Source of the DNA: Pseudobdellovibrionaceae bacterium
GTDB lineage: Bacteria; Bdellovibrionota; Bdellovibrionia; Bdellovibrionales; UBA1609
DNA length: 64,000 nucleotides
NCBI GenBank assembly: GCA_020635055.1
Contig: JACKAN010000012.1
Location: 46,020-110,019, forward strand
Direction of reading: 5' to 3'
Below are positions 45,552 to 54,491 of the stretch, in pieces. The notes beneath the pieces were generated by a model. The model had not been told where the DNA came from. It searched no databases and worked only from the letters and a program-made list of their open reading frames with translations. The first letter of the stretch is position 1. The number at the start of each line of letters is the position of its first letter. The position numbers and the translations under genes are program-made.

Positions 45552-46667
45552 TTACTTTCGGGCTTGATACACTTTGTAGCCACCCAATGTAATAAAAATT
45601 AGATTTCCAAGCCAAACCGCAAGCAAGACAGGAACAGTATTACTTTTGGCTAAAGACTCCATTGTGGCATAAATTACCCAAAAGAGGACAACCACAGCAA
45701 TTGATAAAACAAAACCGCTGCTTTTTCCGGATCGGCGGTTGGTGGTCGTTCCTAATCCCACACCTAATAAGGCAAAAACTATGCAAGTGATAGCTAAAGA
45801 TATGCGTCGGTGATATTCGATTTCTAATTTTTTATAAAAATTAGGTTCTATTTTACTTTTATTATCAAGATCTTTATTTAAATCATTTAAGTTATAGGAC
45901 AAGGGCGTTTTGCTTTTTTCCGTTTGTTCTACTGGGTCATAAAGATAATTGTCGGAGGTTTCGAAATCTACCTTTGTATAAATTTCGTTTTGTGTTCGAT
46001 GAATACTGCCATTATAAAGCCTTAAGAAAGCTTTTTGTCCAGTAAATGAAGATTCTTGAAAGATTTTTCCCTCTTCTGCAATAATGGTCATTGGAGAGGC
46101 CGCATTTCTTTCATCAAATATAAAAATTTTTTTTAACAAATTTTGTTTTGAATCCACTTCATTGGCATATATTACCATGTCAAAAAAACCTTCAGAAAAA
46201 ACACCCTCTTTTATTGAAGCTCCGGGTTTAGTTTGCCCCAGTTTATGGACTAGGATTTCCATTTTTCGATTCCCCCAGGGGGCTAGAAAAAAAGAAGTTT
46301 GAGCAGATAAAAAAGCTATAATAACTCCCAAGAGAATGGCTGGAAAAGTAAGGTGATAAATATTCAAGCCCAAGGCTTTAAATGCAACTATTTCCGAATC
46401 GCCACTGAGTCTCCCATATGTAAGTAGTACTGAAAACAAAAGACTCATTGGTAAAATGACAGGTAAAAATGAAATGGAAAGGTAAACTAAAATCTTTCCA
46501 ATAGTGTTAATGCTGGCCCCATGAACAATGACATACTCTGTGAGGCGAAAAGATTGAAACATTATTATAATAAACATAAAAAGAAAGGCTCCTAAAATAA
46601 ATGTAGGGAGCATTTCAAAAAAAATGTATTTTTGTGCCAATCTTGATCTAAGAATGGATAGTTGCAT
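45552..46667 (-). CDS. LptF/LptG-family LPS-export permease
   Basis: Six membrane helices in two groups of three flank a periplasmic beta-jellyroll domain (residues about 135-265), as in the YjgP/YjgQ family. The N-terminal block FFEMLPTFILGAFLFMFIIIM and the helix pair GRLSGDSEIVAFKALGLNIYHL are typical, as is the C-terminal LAITCIVFALLGVGLGTTTNRRSGKSSGF. LptF and LptG form the permease that lifts LPS into the Lpt bridge with ATPase LptB. Only one is present here, so the partner must lie elsewhere; I cannot decide F or G. It shares one base with the kdsA stop (TAATG), so it is second in an operon with kdsA. Confidence 0.85.
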   Translation of the reverse strand: MQLSILRSRLAQKYIFFEMLPTFILGAFLFMFIIIMFQSFRLTEYVIVHGASINTIGKILVYLSISFLPVILPMSLLFSVLLTYGRLSGDSEIVAFKALGLNIYHLTFPAILLGVIIAFLSAQTSFFLAPWGNRKMEILVHKLGQTKPGASIKEGVFSEGFFDMVIYANEVDSKQNLLKKIFIFDERNAASPMTIIAEEGKIFQESSFTGQKAFLRLYNGSIHRTQNEIYTKVDFETSDNYLYDPVEQTEKSKTPLSYNLNDLNKDLDNKSKIEPNFYKKLEIEYHRRISLAITCIVFALLGVGLGTTTNRRSGKSSGFVLSIAVVVLFWVIYATMESLAKSNTVPVLLAVWLGNLIFITLGGYKVYQARK

Positions 46668-47563
46668 TACAATGTATAGGTTCCCATTTTTTCTGGGCTA
46701 CCAATGGCAGTTCTCACAGCTTTTGCTTTAATTATCAGATTTTCATAAAACTTTAAATCTAACTGAGAAGCAGCATCACAACGAGCAGTAATAGGTCGAG
46801 GATGTGACTCAAGAAACAAAGCGTCAGCTCCTGCGGCTACGGCAGCTAAAGTCAAATGAGGTATAAATTTGGGTTCACCACCAGCTGGGTCTGCACTAGA
46901 AATTCCGTAAAGTCGAATAACATGAGTGGCATCAAAGCAGGCGGGTGCACCTAAACTTTGCATAATGGGTATGGATCTCATATCTGCAACTAAACGATTG
47001 TACCCAAAACTCGCACCTCTTTCAGTTAAAAGTACATTTTTGTTACCAGTAGAGTGTAACTTACTCAAAGGGCTTTCCATGCCTTCTGGGGATAAAAATT
47101 GTCCTTTTTTAACATTTACTGGTTTTCCAGTTTCACCGCAGGCAAGCACTAATGATGTTTGTTGACACATATAAGCTGGAATTTGAAGTACATCTACATA
47201 TTCAGCGACCATGGCCACATCTTCTGTTCTATGCACATCCGTTAAAACTGGAACTCCAAATCTTTCTCGAACGCCAGCCAAGATCTTTAAACCTTCTTCA
47301 GCTAATGGTCCCTTCCAATTGGAGGCACTGCCTCTATTGTCTTTTTCATAGGAGCTTTTAAAAATTAGGTTAATGTTTTGGCGATCGCAAATTTCAACTA
47401 GCTTTTCGGCAGTTTCAAATAGCAAATCTGGGCTATCAATGACGCAGGGTCCACTAATCACCATTAAAGGCTGGCCGCTGCCACAAGTGAACTCTCTGTT
47501 TTTGGTTTTTACTGTAAATTTTCTATCTGGTAGTGAAAAGGTCTCTTCTCTTGTTTTATTCAT
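46667..47563 (-). CDS. kdsA: 3-deoxy-8-phosphooctulonate synthase
   Basis: KdsA condenses PEP with arabinose-5-phosphate to make Kdo-8-phosphate for the LPS core. Conserved blocks are MVISGPCVIDSP, FKSSYEKDNRGSASNWKGP, VPVLTDVHRTEDV, LQIPAYMCQQTSL, VNVKKGQFLSPEGM, CFDATHVIRLYG and LFLESHPRPITARCDAASQL. The Cys and His that bind metal in some KdsA (PCVID region) are present. The start at 47563 is chosen because TGGAGTT lies before it; the frame stays open to 47611. At 298 residues it is slightly long. It shares a base with the LptF/G permease gene, linking Kdo synthesis and LPS export. Confidence 0.93.
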   Translation of the reverse strand: MNKTREETFSLPDRKFTVKTKNREFTCGSGQPLMVISGPCVIDSPDLLFETAEKLVEICDRQNINLIFKSSYEKDNRGSASNWKGPLAEEGLKILAGVRERFGVPVLTDVHRTEDVAMVAEYVDVLQIPAYMCQQTSLVLACGETGKPVNVKKGQFLSPEGMESPLSKLHSTGNKNVLLTERGASFGYNRLVADMRSIPIMQSLGAPACFDATHVIRLYGISSADPAGGEPKFIPHLTLAAVAAGADALFLESHPRPITARCDAASQLDLKFYENLIIKAKAVRTAIGSPEKMGTYTL

Positions 47564-47679
47564 ATATAAACTCCATTTAGATCTTATATCTAAAAACTGA
47601 ATAATTTCCAAGCTGAACTTTAGCTTAGTTCATTGTCACATAGTTTACTTATGACATTTCTCTGGTGCATAATAATCCT

Positions 47680-48426
47680 ATGGTTCGCATTCTTCTTGTC
47701 ATCGATGATTATAACGAAATGATTTATCTACAAACACTATTAAAAAAGCTTGGGTTTGATGTAGATTCTTTGTCTAATACCAGAAAATTTGCAGATACTC
47801 TATTAGGCTTTAATCCTAAAATAGTAATCATTACGGCACATGGAAAAAAAATAAATGGTCTAGAGCTCACCAGTTCTATTGTAAGAAGAAATGGCTTGCC
47901 CAGAATATTTTTGATTAAAAATCAAGGGCAGGTCTTTGGAAATGGGGAATTGAGTGACGAAAAAATAGATAGGATATTAGAGAGTCCTGTTAATTTTTTA
48001 AATTTAGTTAAATGTATCTGTGAATTCGAAACTAGTTTGAATTATGAAAACATATCCCTCAAACTTTCTAATATAATGACCTCAGATAAACTTGAAAAAG
48101 AAGTTGATGAAAAAGAGTATAATATCAACGACTTTTCAAGAGATGAGAATGAAATCATTCATATAAGTGGGAACTCGGACAAAGATAAGTTCATAGCAAA
48201 ACCTACATCATCAGTTCCTGTAGATCAAAGAAAAGAAAATTATCAAAATTTTTTAAAAAAAATGGAAAATCCTCCGCAGGGAAATGGAGGCTTTATTAAA
48301 GATAAAATCAAAGACTACAATAAAAAAAATAGAATTTCCCATAAAGAAGAGTCTATAGTGGAATTAGATTCGCACAAAAAGGATTTTGTGCGAGCCCTGT
48401 TTAGCCACTTAAAAAAGGGTTCTTAG
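47680..48426 (+). CDS. Receiver-like protein lacking the phospho-acceptor Asp
   Basis: Residues 1 to about 120 have the CheY-like fold pattern (VRILLVIDDYNEMIYLQTLLKKLGFDVDSL) with the acidic pair DD at the first strand. At strand 3, where the phosphorylated Asp should be (usually LxxxDxxMPxxxG), the sequence is IVIITAHGKKINGLEL, with no Asp. The Lys of strand 5 is also unclear. It is therefore a pseudo-receiver unable to be phosphorylated in the usual way. The rest (about 125 residues) is polar and probably disordered, with a basic, Lys-rich end. The ATG at 47680 is chosen over GTG at 47665. It converges with a true receiver protein over a shared terminator. Confidence 0.65.
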   Translation: MVRILLVIDDYNEMIYLQTLLKKLGFDVDSLSNTRKFADTLLGFNPKIVIITAHGKKINGLELTSSIVRRNGLPRIFLIKNQGQVFGNGELSDEKIDRILESPVNFLNLVKCICEFETSLNYENISLKLSNIMTSDKLEKEVDEKEYNINDFSRDENEIIHISGNSDKDKFIAKPTSSVPVDQRKENYQNFLKKMENPPQGNGGFIKDKIKDYNKKNRISHKEESIVELDSHKKDFVRALFSHLKKGS

Positions 48427-48490
48427 TACTGCGACCACTTAAAATCCCTAGGCAGAGGGAGGAAAATTTAAGTGATTGTAGTACTTTTTT
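48425..48490. terminator. Bidirectional terminator-like hairpin
   Basis: An outer stem AGTACT / AGTACT (48425-48430, 48480-48485) and an inner stem ACTTAAA / TTTAAGT (48437-48443, 48467-48473) form a long interrupted hairpin between two convergent genes. It is followed by a T run on the plus side. Confidence 0.65.
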
Positions 48491-50406
48491 CAAGAAGTCT
48501 TCTTTTTAAAAATATTCATTAAAGAACCCAGTCCAGATCCAGAGCTTTTCATTTTTCTTTCAATGGAAAGCCATTCAATCTGGGCGGGTTTAAATTCTGG
48601 ATTTAGAGTGAAAGAATGTTTAAAAGCAGTTAAGGCTTTATCGTAACTCTCAGCAGTTTTTAAATACAGACCTTTTACATAAAAATAAGAAGAACTGTGT
48701 CTAATTTCAGCTGGAATACGAGAAAGAAATTCATCAACTAAATTTAAGAGTTCTGTTCGTTGAGAAGGAGGCGTTGTTTTTTTAAGAAGCGCCCAGCAAT
48801 AGTAAACCAAAAAGTCATCGCCGTAAAGTTTCAGCTGATAAACTTCATCAAAACATTCACAGGCTTCTAAGAATTTATTATTATTAAGAAGCATTAGCCC
48901 TCTCTCAAATAAGTTTTCGGTTTTAATAATAATTTCAGCGCGACCGTGTTCGAGTTCGAAATTATATTTTTCTCGAGTTTGAGGGTTAATGAGGGTTTGG
49001 TGTGCTTCAGTTAAAAACTGAAAAATTTCAGTAGTTAATGTTCTCAACTCTTCGGGAGCTTCTTCTGAAACTTTATCAGGATGAAGATAAATTGCAAAAT
49101 TATGAAAGGCTTGTTGAATTTTTTCTTTAGGAGAGTGCTTTTCTACACCTAATATTTCATAGTAATTCTTGTCTACTAAATTTTCTTTTAAGTCTTTTAG
49201 CCTTTGCAAAGAGGCATCAAAATTAGTTGAAACCACCTTTTCTTCACTAAATTTTAATATTTCTAAAAGCAGTAAAAAATAAATGGATTGAAAAAGAAAA
49301 GACTTGTTTTTATTGTTGCTCATTACTTCAGAAAAAGTCATTTGATTAGAAATGATTTCATTTAAATTAGGACTCAAACTCACAAGAGCAATTTTCTTAA
49401 GAGTTTCATATAAACTATAATTAGGACCTTTTATTATCGGATTTTCAAGCCAAGGTGTAAAGAAACTCATTAGCCAATCAGATTTAACTTTTGTTGATAT
49501 CCAATCATTGAGAAAGCGATAAAAGCTAGGGTCCGTCATGCTGAGTTTCACTATTTCAGTCAAGTTTTCTGTAAAGCTTATCTCAAATGTTTCTGGCTGT
49601 ATTATTTTACTTAAGCGAATAGATAATTGTTCTTGGTGAACCAAATCAATTGCATGCGGACTCAGAGTGTTTGTCGACCACATTCTTTGACCTATTGGTA
49701 AATTACTTGAAAGAGCGAGACCTTTTGCAACTTCTTCTGGAGTGGCAAATCCATTTTCTATTAGTAAAACTCCAAAATAGGACTCTCGATCATTACTATC
49801 AACTTGAAAAATTTGTCCATTGTTAAATTTAATGTGAATAGGTTCTTTTAAACCTTTAAGTGTTAATTTTCCTGAAGATTTAGTTGTATTTAAAAGAGTT
49901 AAAACAAAAGGTATTTCATAACCATGAATAGTCCCCTGTGCTTTAATAACATCTGTTACCATTTTACTATCATAATTGAATTTTTTAGTAAATAGTTGCT
50001 GAAAAGGTGTGAGTTCAGGGGTAATCATACCATTAAAAGCGGTATGAACTTCTTCTAGAATATCCTCAATATCAAATGGTTTTTCTAAGAAACAAATGGC
50101 TTTGGTTTTTTCTATCGCCTCTTTTTTAAAAGTGTTGTCTTTAAAAATTCCACTAATGAGAATAATTTTTAGATTGGAACCTAATTTTGCTCTCATATTG
50201 GTCGCGACTTCAATGCCATTCACTCGTGGCAACATACAGTCTACGATGAGCAGATGATAATCTTTAATTTGAGTTTCACGTTGAGCTTCATCATAGTTAC
50301 GAACATATTTGGCATTAAAACCGCTGCGGACAAGAGCTTTCGTAATAGGCTCAGCCTGCAGTTGTTCATCATCTATTACCAATATGTTGATGTCCGACTT
50401 CTTCAT
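48490..50406 (-). CDS. Receiver - PATAN(DUF4388) - DnaJ - TPR protein
   Basis: Domains in order: (1) a complete receiver (residues 5-125), with DDE at strand 1, the phospho-Asp in LLIVDCMLPRVNG and the Lys in FLEKPFD. (2) A DUF4388/PATAN-like domain (about 150-270), with SGKLTLKGLKEPIHIKFNNGQIFQVDS and GVLLIENGFATPEEV. (3) A helical middle. (4) A J domain (about 425-500), NYYEILGVEKHSPKEKIQQAF with the HPD motif in IYLHPDKVSEE, needed to stimulate Hsp70. (5) TPR-like helices to the end (GLMLLNNNKFLEACECFDEVYQ). It probably couples a phosphorelay to DnaK-dependent handling of a target. There is no DNA-binding domain. Confidence 0.8.
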   Translation of the reverse strand: MKKSDINILVIDDEQLQAEPITKALVRSGFNAKYVRNYDEAQRETQIKDYHLLIVDCMLPRVNGIEVATNMRAKLGSNLKIILISGIFKDNTFKKEAIEKTKAICFLEKPFDIEDILEEVHTAFNGMITPELTPFQQLFTKKFNYDSKMVTDVIKAQGTIHGYEIPFVLTLLNTTKSSGKLTLKGLKEPIHIKFNNGQIFQVDSNDRESYFGVLLIENGFATPEEVAKGLALSSNLPIGQRMWSTNTLSPHAIDLVHQEQLSIRLSKIIQPETFEISFTENLTEIVKLSMTDPSFYRFLNDWISTKVKSDWLMSFFTPWLENPIIKGPNYSLYETLKKIALVSLSPNLNEIISNQMTFSEVMSNNKNKSFLFQSIYFLLLLEILKFSEEKVVSTNFDASLQRLKDLKENLVDKNYYEILGVEKHSPKEKIQQAFHNFAIYLHPDKVSEEAPEELRTLTTEIFQFLTEAHQTLINPQTREKYNFELEHGRAEIIIKTENLFERGLMLLNNNKFLEACECFDEVYQLKLYGDDFLVYYCWALLKKTTPPSQRTELLNLVDEFLSRIPAEIRHSSSYFYVKGLYLKTAESYDKALTAFKHSFTLNPEFKPAQIEWLSIERKMKSSGSGLGSLMNIFKKKTS

Positions 50407-50576
50407 ATTTATATTATCGGTTAAATAGATAGTAAATTAGAGCAATGTTTCTGTAAGCTCTTTAATTTTAAGGTGACGACCAACAATGCGTCGCAACATC
50501 AGTTTATTTTAAAGATATTTTAAAAATTAACGACTTTGGGCTAGGATAAGCAATTATAAATAAAAAGAGGTTAAAG

Positions 50577-50897
50577 ATGGCTACAAATCCAGTAAAAGAT
50601 GTTGAGTTTGATACAAAAGTTTTAAATTCTACAGGAGTTGTTCTTGTGGATTTTTGGGCAGAGTGGTGTGGTCCCTGTCGAGCTTTAGGTCCTAAGTTAG
50701 AAGAAATATCAGAAGAACTAGGTGGGAAAGCAACAATTTTTAAATTAAATATTGATGAGAATCCTCAGTCTCCAGCTAAATATGGAGTTAGAGGAATTCC
50801 AACTATGATTGTATTTAAAAATGGAGAAGAAGTAGAACAAATTGTTGGGAATCAACCCAAAGAAAATATCCTTGCTGCCTTACAGAAACATTTATAA
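50577..50897 (+). CDS. trxA: Thioredoxin
   Basis: This is a cytoplasmic disulfide reductant. The active site WCGPC is at residues 30-34 in VLVDFWAEWCGPCRALGP. The Asp of the buried site (VDFWA) and the cis-Pro in RGIPTMIVFKNG are present. Length 106 is normal. GAGGTTAAAG precedes the ATG. It converges with rodA, one base apart. Confidence 0.95.
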   Translation: MATNPVKDVEFDTKVLNSTGVVLVDFWAEWCGPCRALGPKLEEISEELGGKATIFKLNIDENPQSPAKYGVRGIPTMIVFKNGEEVEQIVGNQPKENILAALQKHL

Positions 50898-52019
50898 TCA
50901 AAATAAATATCGTCGATAAGCAACTGCAGATATAAGTCCCAAGCCAAGCATGGTGGTTAACATACTGGAACCACCATAGGATAATAAGGGTAGTGGAACG
51001 CCAACAATGGGTAGCAGACCAATTACCATCCCAATGTTTATAAACATATGCCAGAAGATGGCTGAAGTAATTCCTACAACCATGAGGGTTCCAAATTTAT
51101 CTTTTGCACTGGAAGCAATATTTATAGACATAATAAATAAAATTAAGAATAAAGAAAGGGTAGTTACACTGCCAATAAAACCATGCTCCTCACTCAAAAC
51201 CGAAAAAATAAAGTCAGAATGTCTTTCTGGTATAAATTCCAATTGTGATTGAGTGCCCTTGCGAAAGCCTTTACCTAATATTCTTCCACTGCCCACAGCT
51301 ATTTTAGATTGGATACTGTTATACCCAGTTCCTCTTGGGTCCCGGCCTGGTGATAAAAAAGTGAGAACACGATTTCTTTGATACTCTTTTAAGCCGAAAT
51401 TCCAGGCAATAGGTGTTGCAAAAAGTGTAAGAATTGTAACCAGTATAAGAATAGATTTTTTAATTCTTACAAATAGAATCATTGAGCTGGATATAAAAGT
51501 CATTAAGAGCGCGGTACCTAAATCGGGCTGTTTAACAGTTAAAATAAATGGAACCCCAGTGATTAGGGCTGGAAAAACTAAATCTTTGTATCCGAGACCT
51601 CTGCCTGCTGATTTCTCACTTAAATGTTTTGCCATCATAAGTATTACGGCAAGTTTAACTGTCTCTGAGGGTTGTAAACGAAAAAAACCTAAGTCTAACC
51701 ACCTTTGAGATCCATATACTGATGTACCAAATGCCATTACAGCAATGAGCAAAAAGATATTAACAAAATAAAAGAAAATGGAAAATCGTTTCCAAAACTC
51801 ATAATCAACTAGCGTAATTAAAAAAAATAAAAACCAGCCACCAAATAACCAAACCAATTGTTGGAAGAATAATCTTTCATTATATGTTACATTCAAGCTG
51901 TGTGTAGCGCTATATAGATTTATAAGTCCTATTACATTGAGAGCTAAAATGACAAATACAAAATTGAGGTCTAAACGCTGAAAAAAGCTTCTTTCTTTTA
52001 CTTTTAGATTTGTACTCAT
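50898..52019 (-). CDS. rodA: Rod-shape SEDS glycosyltransferase RodA
   Basis: RodA polymerises peptidoglycan glycan strands in the elongasome with PBP2. About ten membrane spans are seen, plus SEDS blocks: YGSQRWLDLGFFRLQPSE, LVFPALITGVPFILTVKQPDLGTALL, SKIAVGSGRILGKGFRKGTQSQLEFIPERHSDFIFSVLSEEHGF (catalytic Asp in KQPDLG) and VGVPLPLLSYGGSSML. Length 373 equals E. coli RodA (370). Its start overlaps the mrdA stop by four bases, making it last in mreC-mreD-mrdA-rodA. Confidence 0.95.
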   Translation of the reverse strand: MSTNLKVKERSFFQRLDLNFVFVILALNVIGLINLYSATHSLNVTYNERLFFQQLVWLFGGWFLFFLITLVDYEFWKRFSIFFYFVNIFLLIAVMAFGTSVYGSQRWLDLGFFRLQPSETVKLAVILMMAKHLSEKSAGRGLGYKDLVFPALITGVPFILTVKQPDLGTALLMTFISSSMILFVRIKKSILILVTILTLFATPIAWNFGLKEYQRNRVLTFLSPGRDPRGTGYNSIQSKIAVGSGRILGKGFRKGTQSQLEFIPERHSDFIFSVLSEEHGFIGSVTTLSLFLILFIMSINIASSAKDKFGTLMVVGITSAIFWHMFINIGMVIGLLPIVGVPLPLLSYGGSSMLTTMLGLGLISAVAYRRYLF

Positions 52020-53956
52020 GTTTTTTTCTTCTTTTCTTTAAGTTTTTCGGGATGGTATTTTTCAAAATAGGCTTTTATTACATCTTTAACAATAGGAGCT
52101 CCTCCAGAAGAGCCAGCACAGGCATGCTCGGCGAGAACGGCAACTGTAATTTCTGGATAATCAGCGGGAGCAAATCCTACAAACCAACCATGATGTCTTT
52201 CTTCTATGGGTCTTTCATGACATTTATCATAAATCTGTTCTGCGGAAAAACTTCGGACTTGTGCTGTTCCTGTTTTTCCAGCAATTTCTACTCCTGGAAT
52301 TTGATACCATCGAGCCGTTCCGCGTTCACCATTCACTACTAGTCGCATTCCTTCTTTAACAACCTTAAAATTCTTTTTATCAATAAAAAAACCATTCTCG
52401 TCTGGGAGGGATATGTCCCTTACTAGATGTGGTGAGTACTCACTGATCATGTTTTCCTTGTGATCCATTATTTTTTTCACTATAAAAGGTTTAAATAATT
52501 TGCCATCTGTGCCAATAGCATTAAAGGCTAGTGCCATTTGTAAGGGCGTGGTTAGCACAAAGCCTTGTCCAATGGCATTACTTAGATTTTCACCCGGTTG
52601 CCATTCTTCACCATATTGCCTTTTTTTCCATTCAGAATTGGGCATTAAACCTGGGACTTCATTAAATAAATTTATTTCTGTTTTGTTACCAATACCAAAA
52701 GCACTTGCGTATTGAAACATTTTATCTATGCCTAAACTAATTCCCATTTTATAGAAAAACACATTGCTCGAACGTTCTATGGCTTGAATCACATTGATGT
52801 TACCATGACCCTGTTTTGAATGATCATGGTATAATCTTCTTCCGAATTTAATAAAGCCAGGGGCAAATACGATCGTACTTGGAGTGATCACTTTCTCTTG
52901 TAAAGCAGCGAGAGCAATGAGGGGCTTAAATGTAGAACCAGGGGCATAGTGATCTTGAATGATTTTGTTTCGCAGAGGTTTAAAGGGATCGTTAATTAAT
53001 TTCTCCCAAATTTCATTTGATATGCCTTTAGAAAATTCATTGGGATCAAAAGAAGGGGAGTTGACCCAAGCTAAAATTTCACCATTATTTTTAATGGCTA
53101 CTAAGCTGCCAATCCTTGGACCAATTTTATCATCTCTTTGCATAGCCTGATAAGCAGCAATCTGAATATCTTTATCAATTGTTAAAACTAAATTATTTCC
53201 CGGTTTTGCTTTGTAGGCCTTTAATCCCAGGAAAGAGGGTGTGTCTGTTGTTGCTTCTCGCCCTCGTGCATCTACTTCTACAAAAGTGATTCCCGGTTCA
53301 CCATGCACCTTTCTTTCCCAGACCTCTTCGAGTCCGCTTTTACCAATTATGTCTCCCTGCTCAAATTGAGTGTCAGAAAATTTAGTATTTAATAATTGTA
53401 TTTGGTTCTTAGAGATTTCTCCTACATAACCAAAAAGCTGAGCCCCATTCTCTTTTAAAGGGTAGTTCCTTAAAATGTTTTGCTGAATATTTAATCCGGG
53501 ATGATTCATTCGAATCAGTTTTAATTTAAATACTTCAGTTAAATCTAAATTTTCTTTTATAGGTACTGGACGAAACGGACCATTTTTATACTTACTCACT
53601 TTTACAGATTTTATTATAGAATCTGCTGGAATATTTAGAACTTCACTAACTGCCTTGGCAGTCTCTTCCAATTTGGTCGAGTATTGAGGGGATATTGTAA
53701 CAGAAAAGCCGGGCAGGTTTTGGACCAATATTTCGCCATTTCTGTCGAGAAAAAAACCTCTTGGAGCATCAATTTTTGTTTCTTTTACGCGATTTTTTTC
53801 TGAGTAATCTCTTAATTCGTGTCCCTGGATGATTTGCAGATACCAAAGGCGTGTTAATATAGTGAAGGAAGCTAGCATCACACAAAAATACAAAAATTTA
53901 AAACGCCCCCGATATTCTTTGGCCTCACTGTCAGTATTAGATATATATTTACTCAT
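52016..53956 (-). CDS. mrdA: Penicillin-binding protein 2 (MrdA)
   Basis: This is the transpeptidase partner of RodA. One N-terminal membrane helix (FLYFCVMLASFTILTRLWYL) and the PBP dimerisation domain (DAPRGFFLDRNGEILVQNLPGFSV) precede the transpeptidase domain. Active-site motifs are S-x-x-K in APGSTFKPLIAL, S-x-N in ERSSNVFFYKMG and K-T-G-T in EIAGKTGTAQVRS. GDIIGKSGLEEVWE is the usual PBP2 linker. Length 646 compares with 633 in E. coli. It overlaps rodA and mreD by a few bases. Confidence 0.95.
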   Translation of the reverse strand: MSKYISNTDSEAKEYRGRFKFLYFCVMLASFTILTRLWYLQIIQGHELRDYSEKNRVKETKIDAPRGFFLDRNGEILVQNLPGFSVTISPQYSTKLEETAKAVSEVLNIPADSIIKSVKVSKYKNGPFRPVPIKENLDLTEVFKLKLIRMNHPGLNIQQNILRNYPLKENGAQLFGYVGEISKNQIQLLNTKFSDTQFEQGDIIGKSGLEEVWERKVHGEPGITFVEVDARGREATTDTPSFLGLKAYKAKPGNNLVLTIDKDIQIAAYQAMQRDDKIGPRIGSLVAIKNNGEILAWVNSPSFDPNEFSKGISNEIWEKLINDPFKPLRNKIIQDHYAPGSTFKPLIALAALQEKVITPSTIVFAPGFIKFGRRLYHDHSKQGHGNINVIQAIERSSNVFFYKMGISLGIDKMFQYASAFGIGNKTEINLFNEVPGLMPNSEWKKRQYGEEWQPGENLSNAIGQGFVLTTPLQMALAFNAIGTDGKLFKPFIVKKIMDHKENMISEYSPHLVRDISLPDENGFFIDKKNFKVVKEGMRLVVNGERGTARWYQIPGVEIAGKTGTAQVRSFSAEQIYDKCHERPIEERHHGWFVGFAPADYPEITVAVLAEHACAGSSGGAPIVKDVIKAYFEKYHPEKLKEKKKKT

Positions 53957-54491
53957 AATTGCTGGTTCCCGCCTCTGTAGGTAATTCTTTATGAGTTAGA
54001 GTATCTATTTTGGAAAAAACATAATAGAGGGGAAGGGAAACTAAGGCTGTAAATAGACCAGACAACATACCATCAAGAATTTCAGGATCACTGATGGGTT
54101 TTGATTCTAGCATCCACGACAATAAGAAGTGGAAGATGGGGAAGGCGAGAGAAATAACTCCTGAGATTAGCATTAGATAGGTAGGCCCATTCCAATATAT
54201 TCTTTGTTTTATTAATAGGGCTAAGGCAAAACAAAGAAGATTCAAAAATAAAAAAAGGCTCAAGGGTATTGAGGAAAGTGCAATAGTGGATATCACCAAA
54301 ATATAACACATGAAAAGGCCCTCATGGACTCTACGAAATATAGACCAATATGCCAAAGTGGGGATCCACATGTAGGGAGATGGGATGTAACCAAAAAACT
54401 GCAACCAAAGTGAGCATTGTAAACTTGTTAGGGCAATCGTTAAAACAAGAAAACCAAAATAATTGGAAAGAATTAAATAACGTGAGGTCAT
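53949..54491 (-). CDS. mreD: Rod-shape protein MreD
   Basis: The small integral membrane protein has five to six hydrophobic spans (residues about 8-160). The pattern fits MreD, whose sequence is poorly conserved: early WLQFFGYIPSPYMWIPTLAYW, an R-R in IFRRVHEGLFM, and a polar C-terminus. The identity rests mainly on its place between mreC and mrdA with overlapping starts and stops. It is thought to link MreC to the membrane complex of the elongasome. Confidence 0.85.
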   Translation of the reverse strand: MTSRYLILSNYFGFLVLTIALTSLQCSLWLQFFGYIPSPYMWIPTLAYWSIFRRVHEGLFMCYILVISTIALSSIPLSLFLFLNLLCFALALLIKQRIYWNGPTYLMLISGVISLAFPIFHFLLSWMLESKPISDPEILDGMLSGLFTALVSLPLYYVFSKIDTLTHKELPTEAGTSNYE

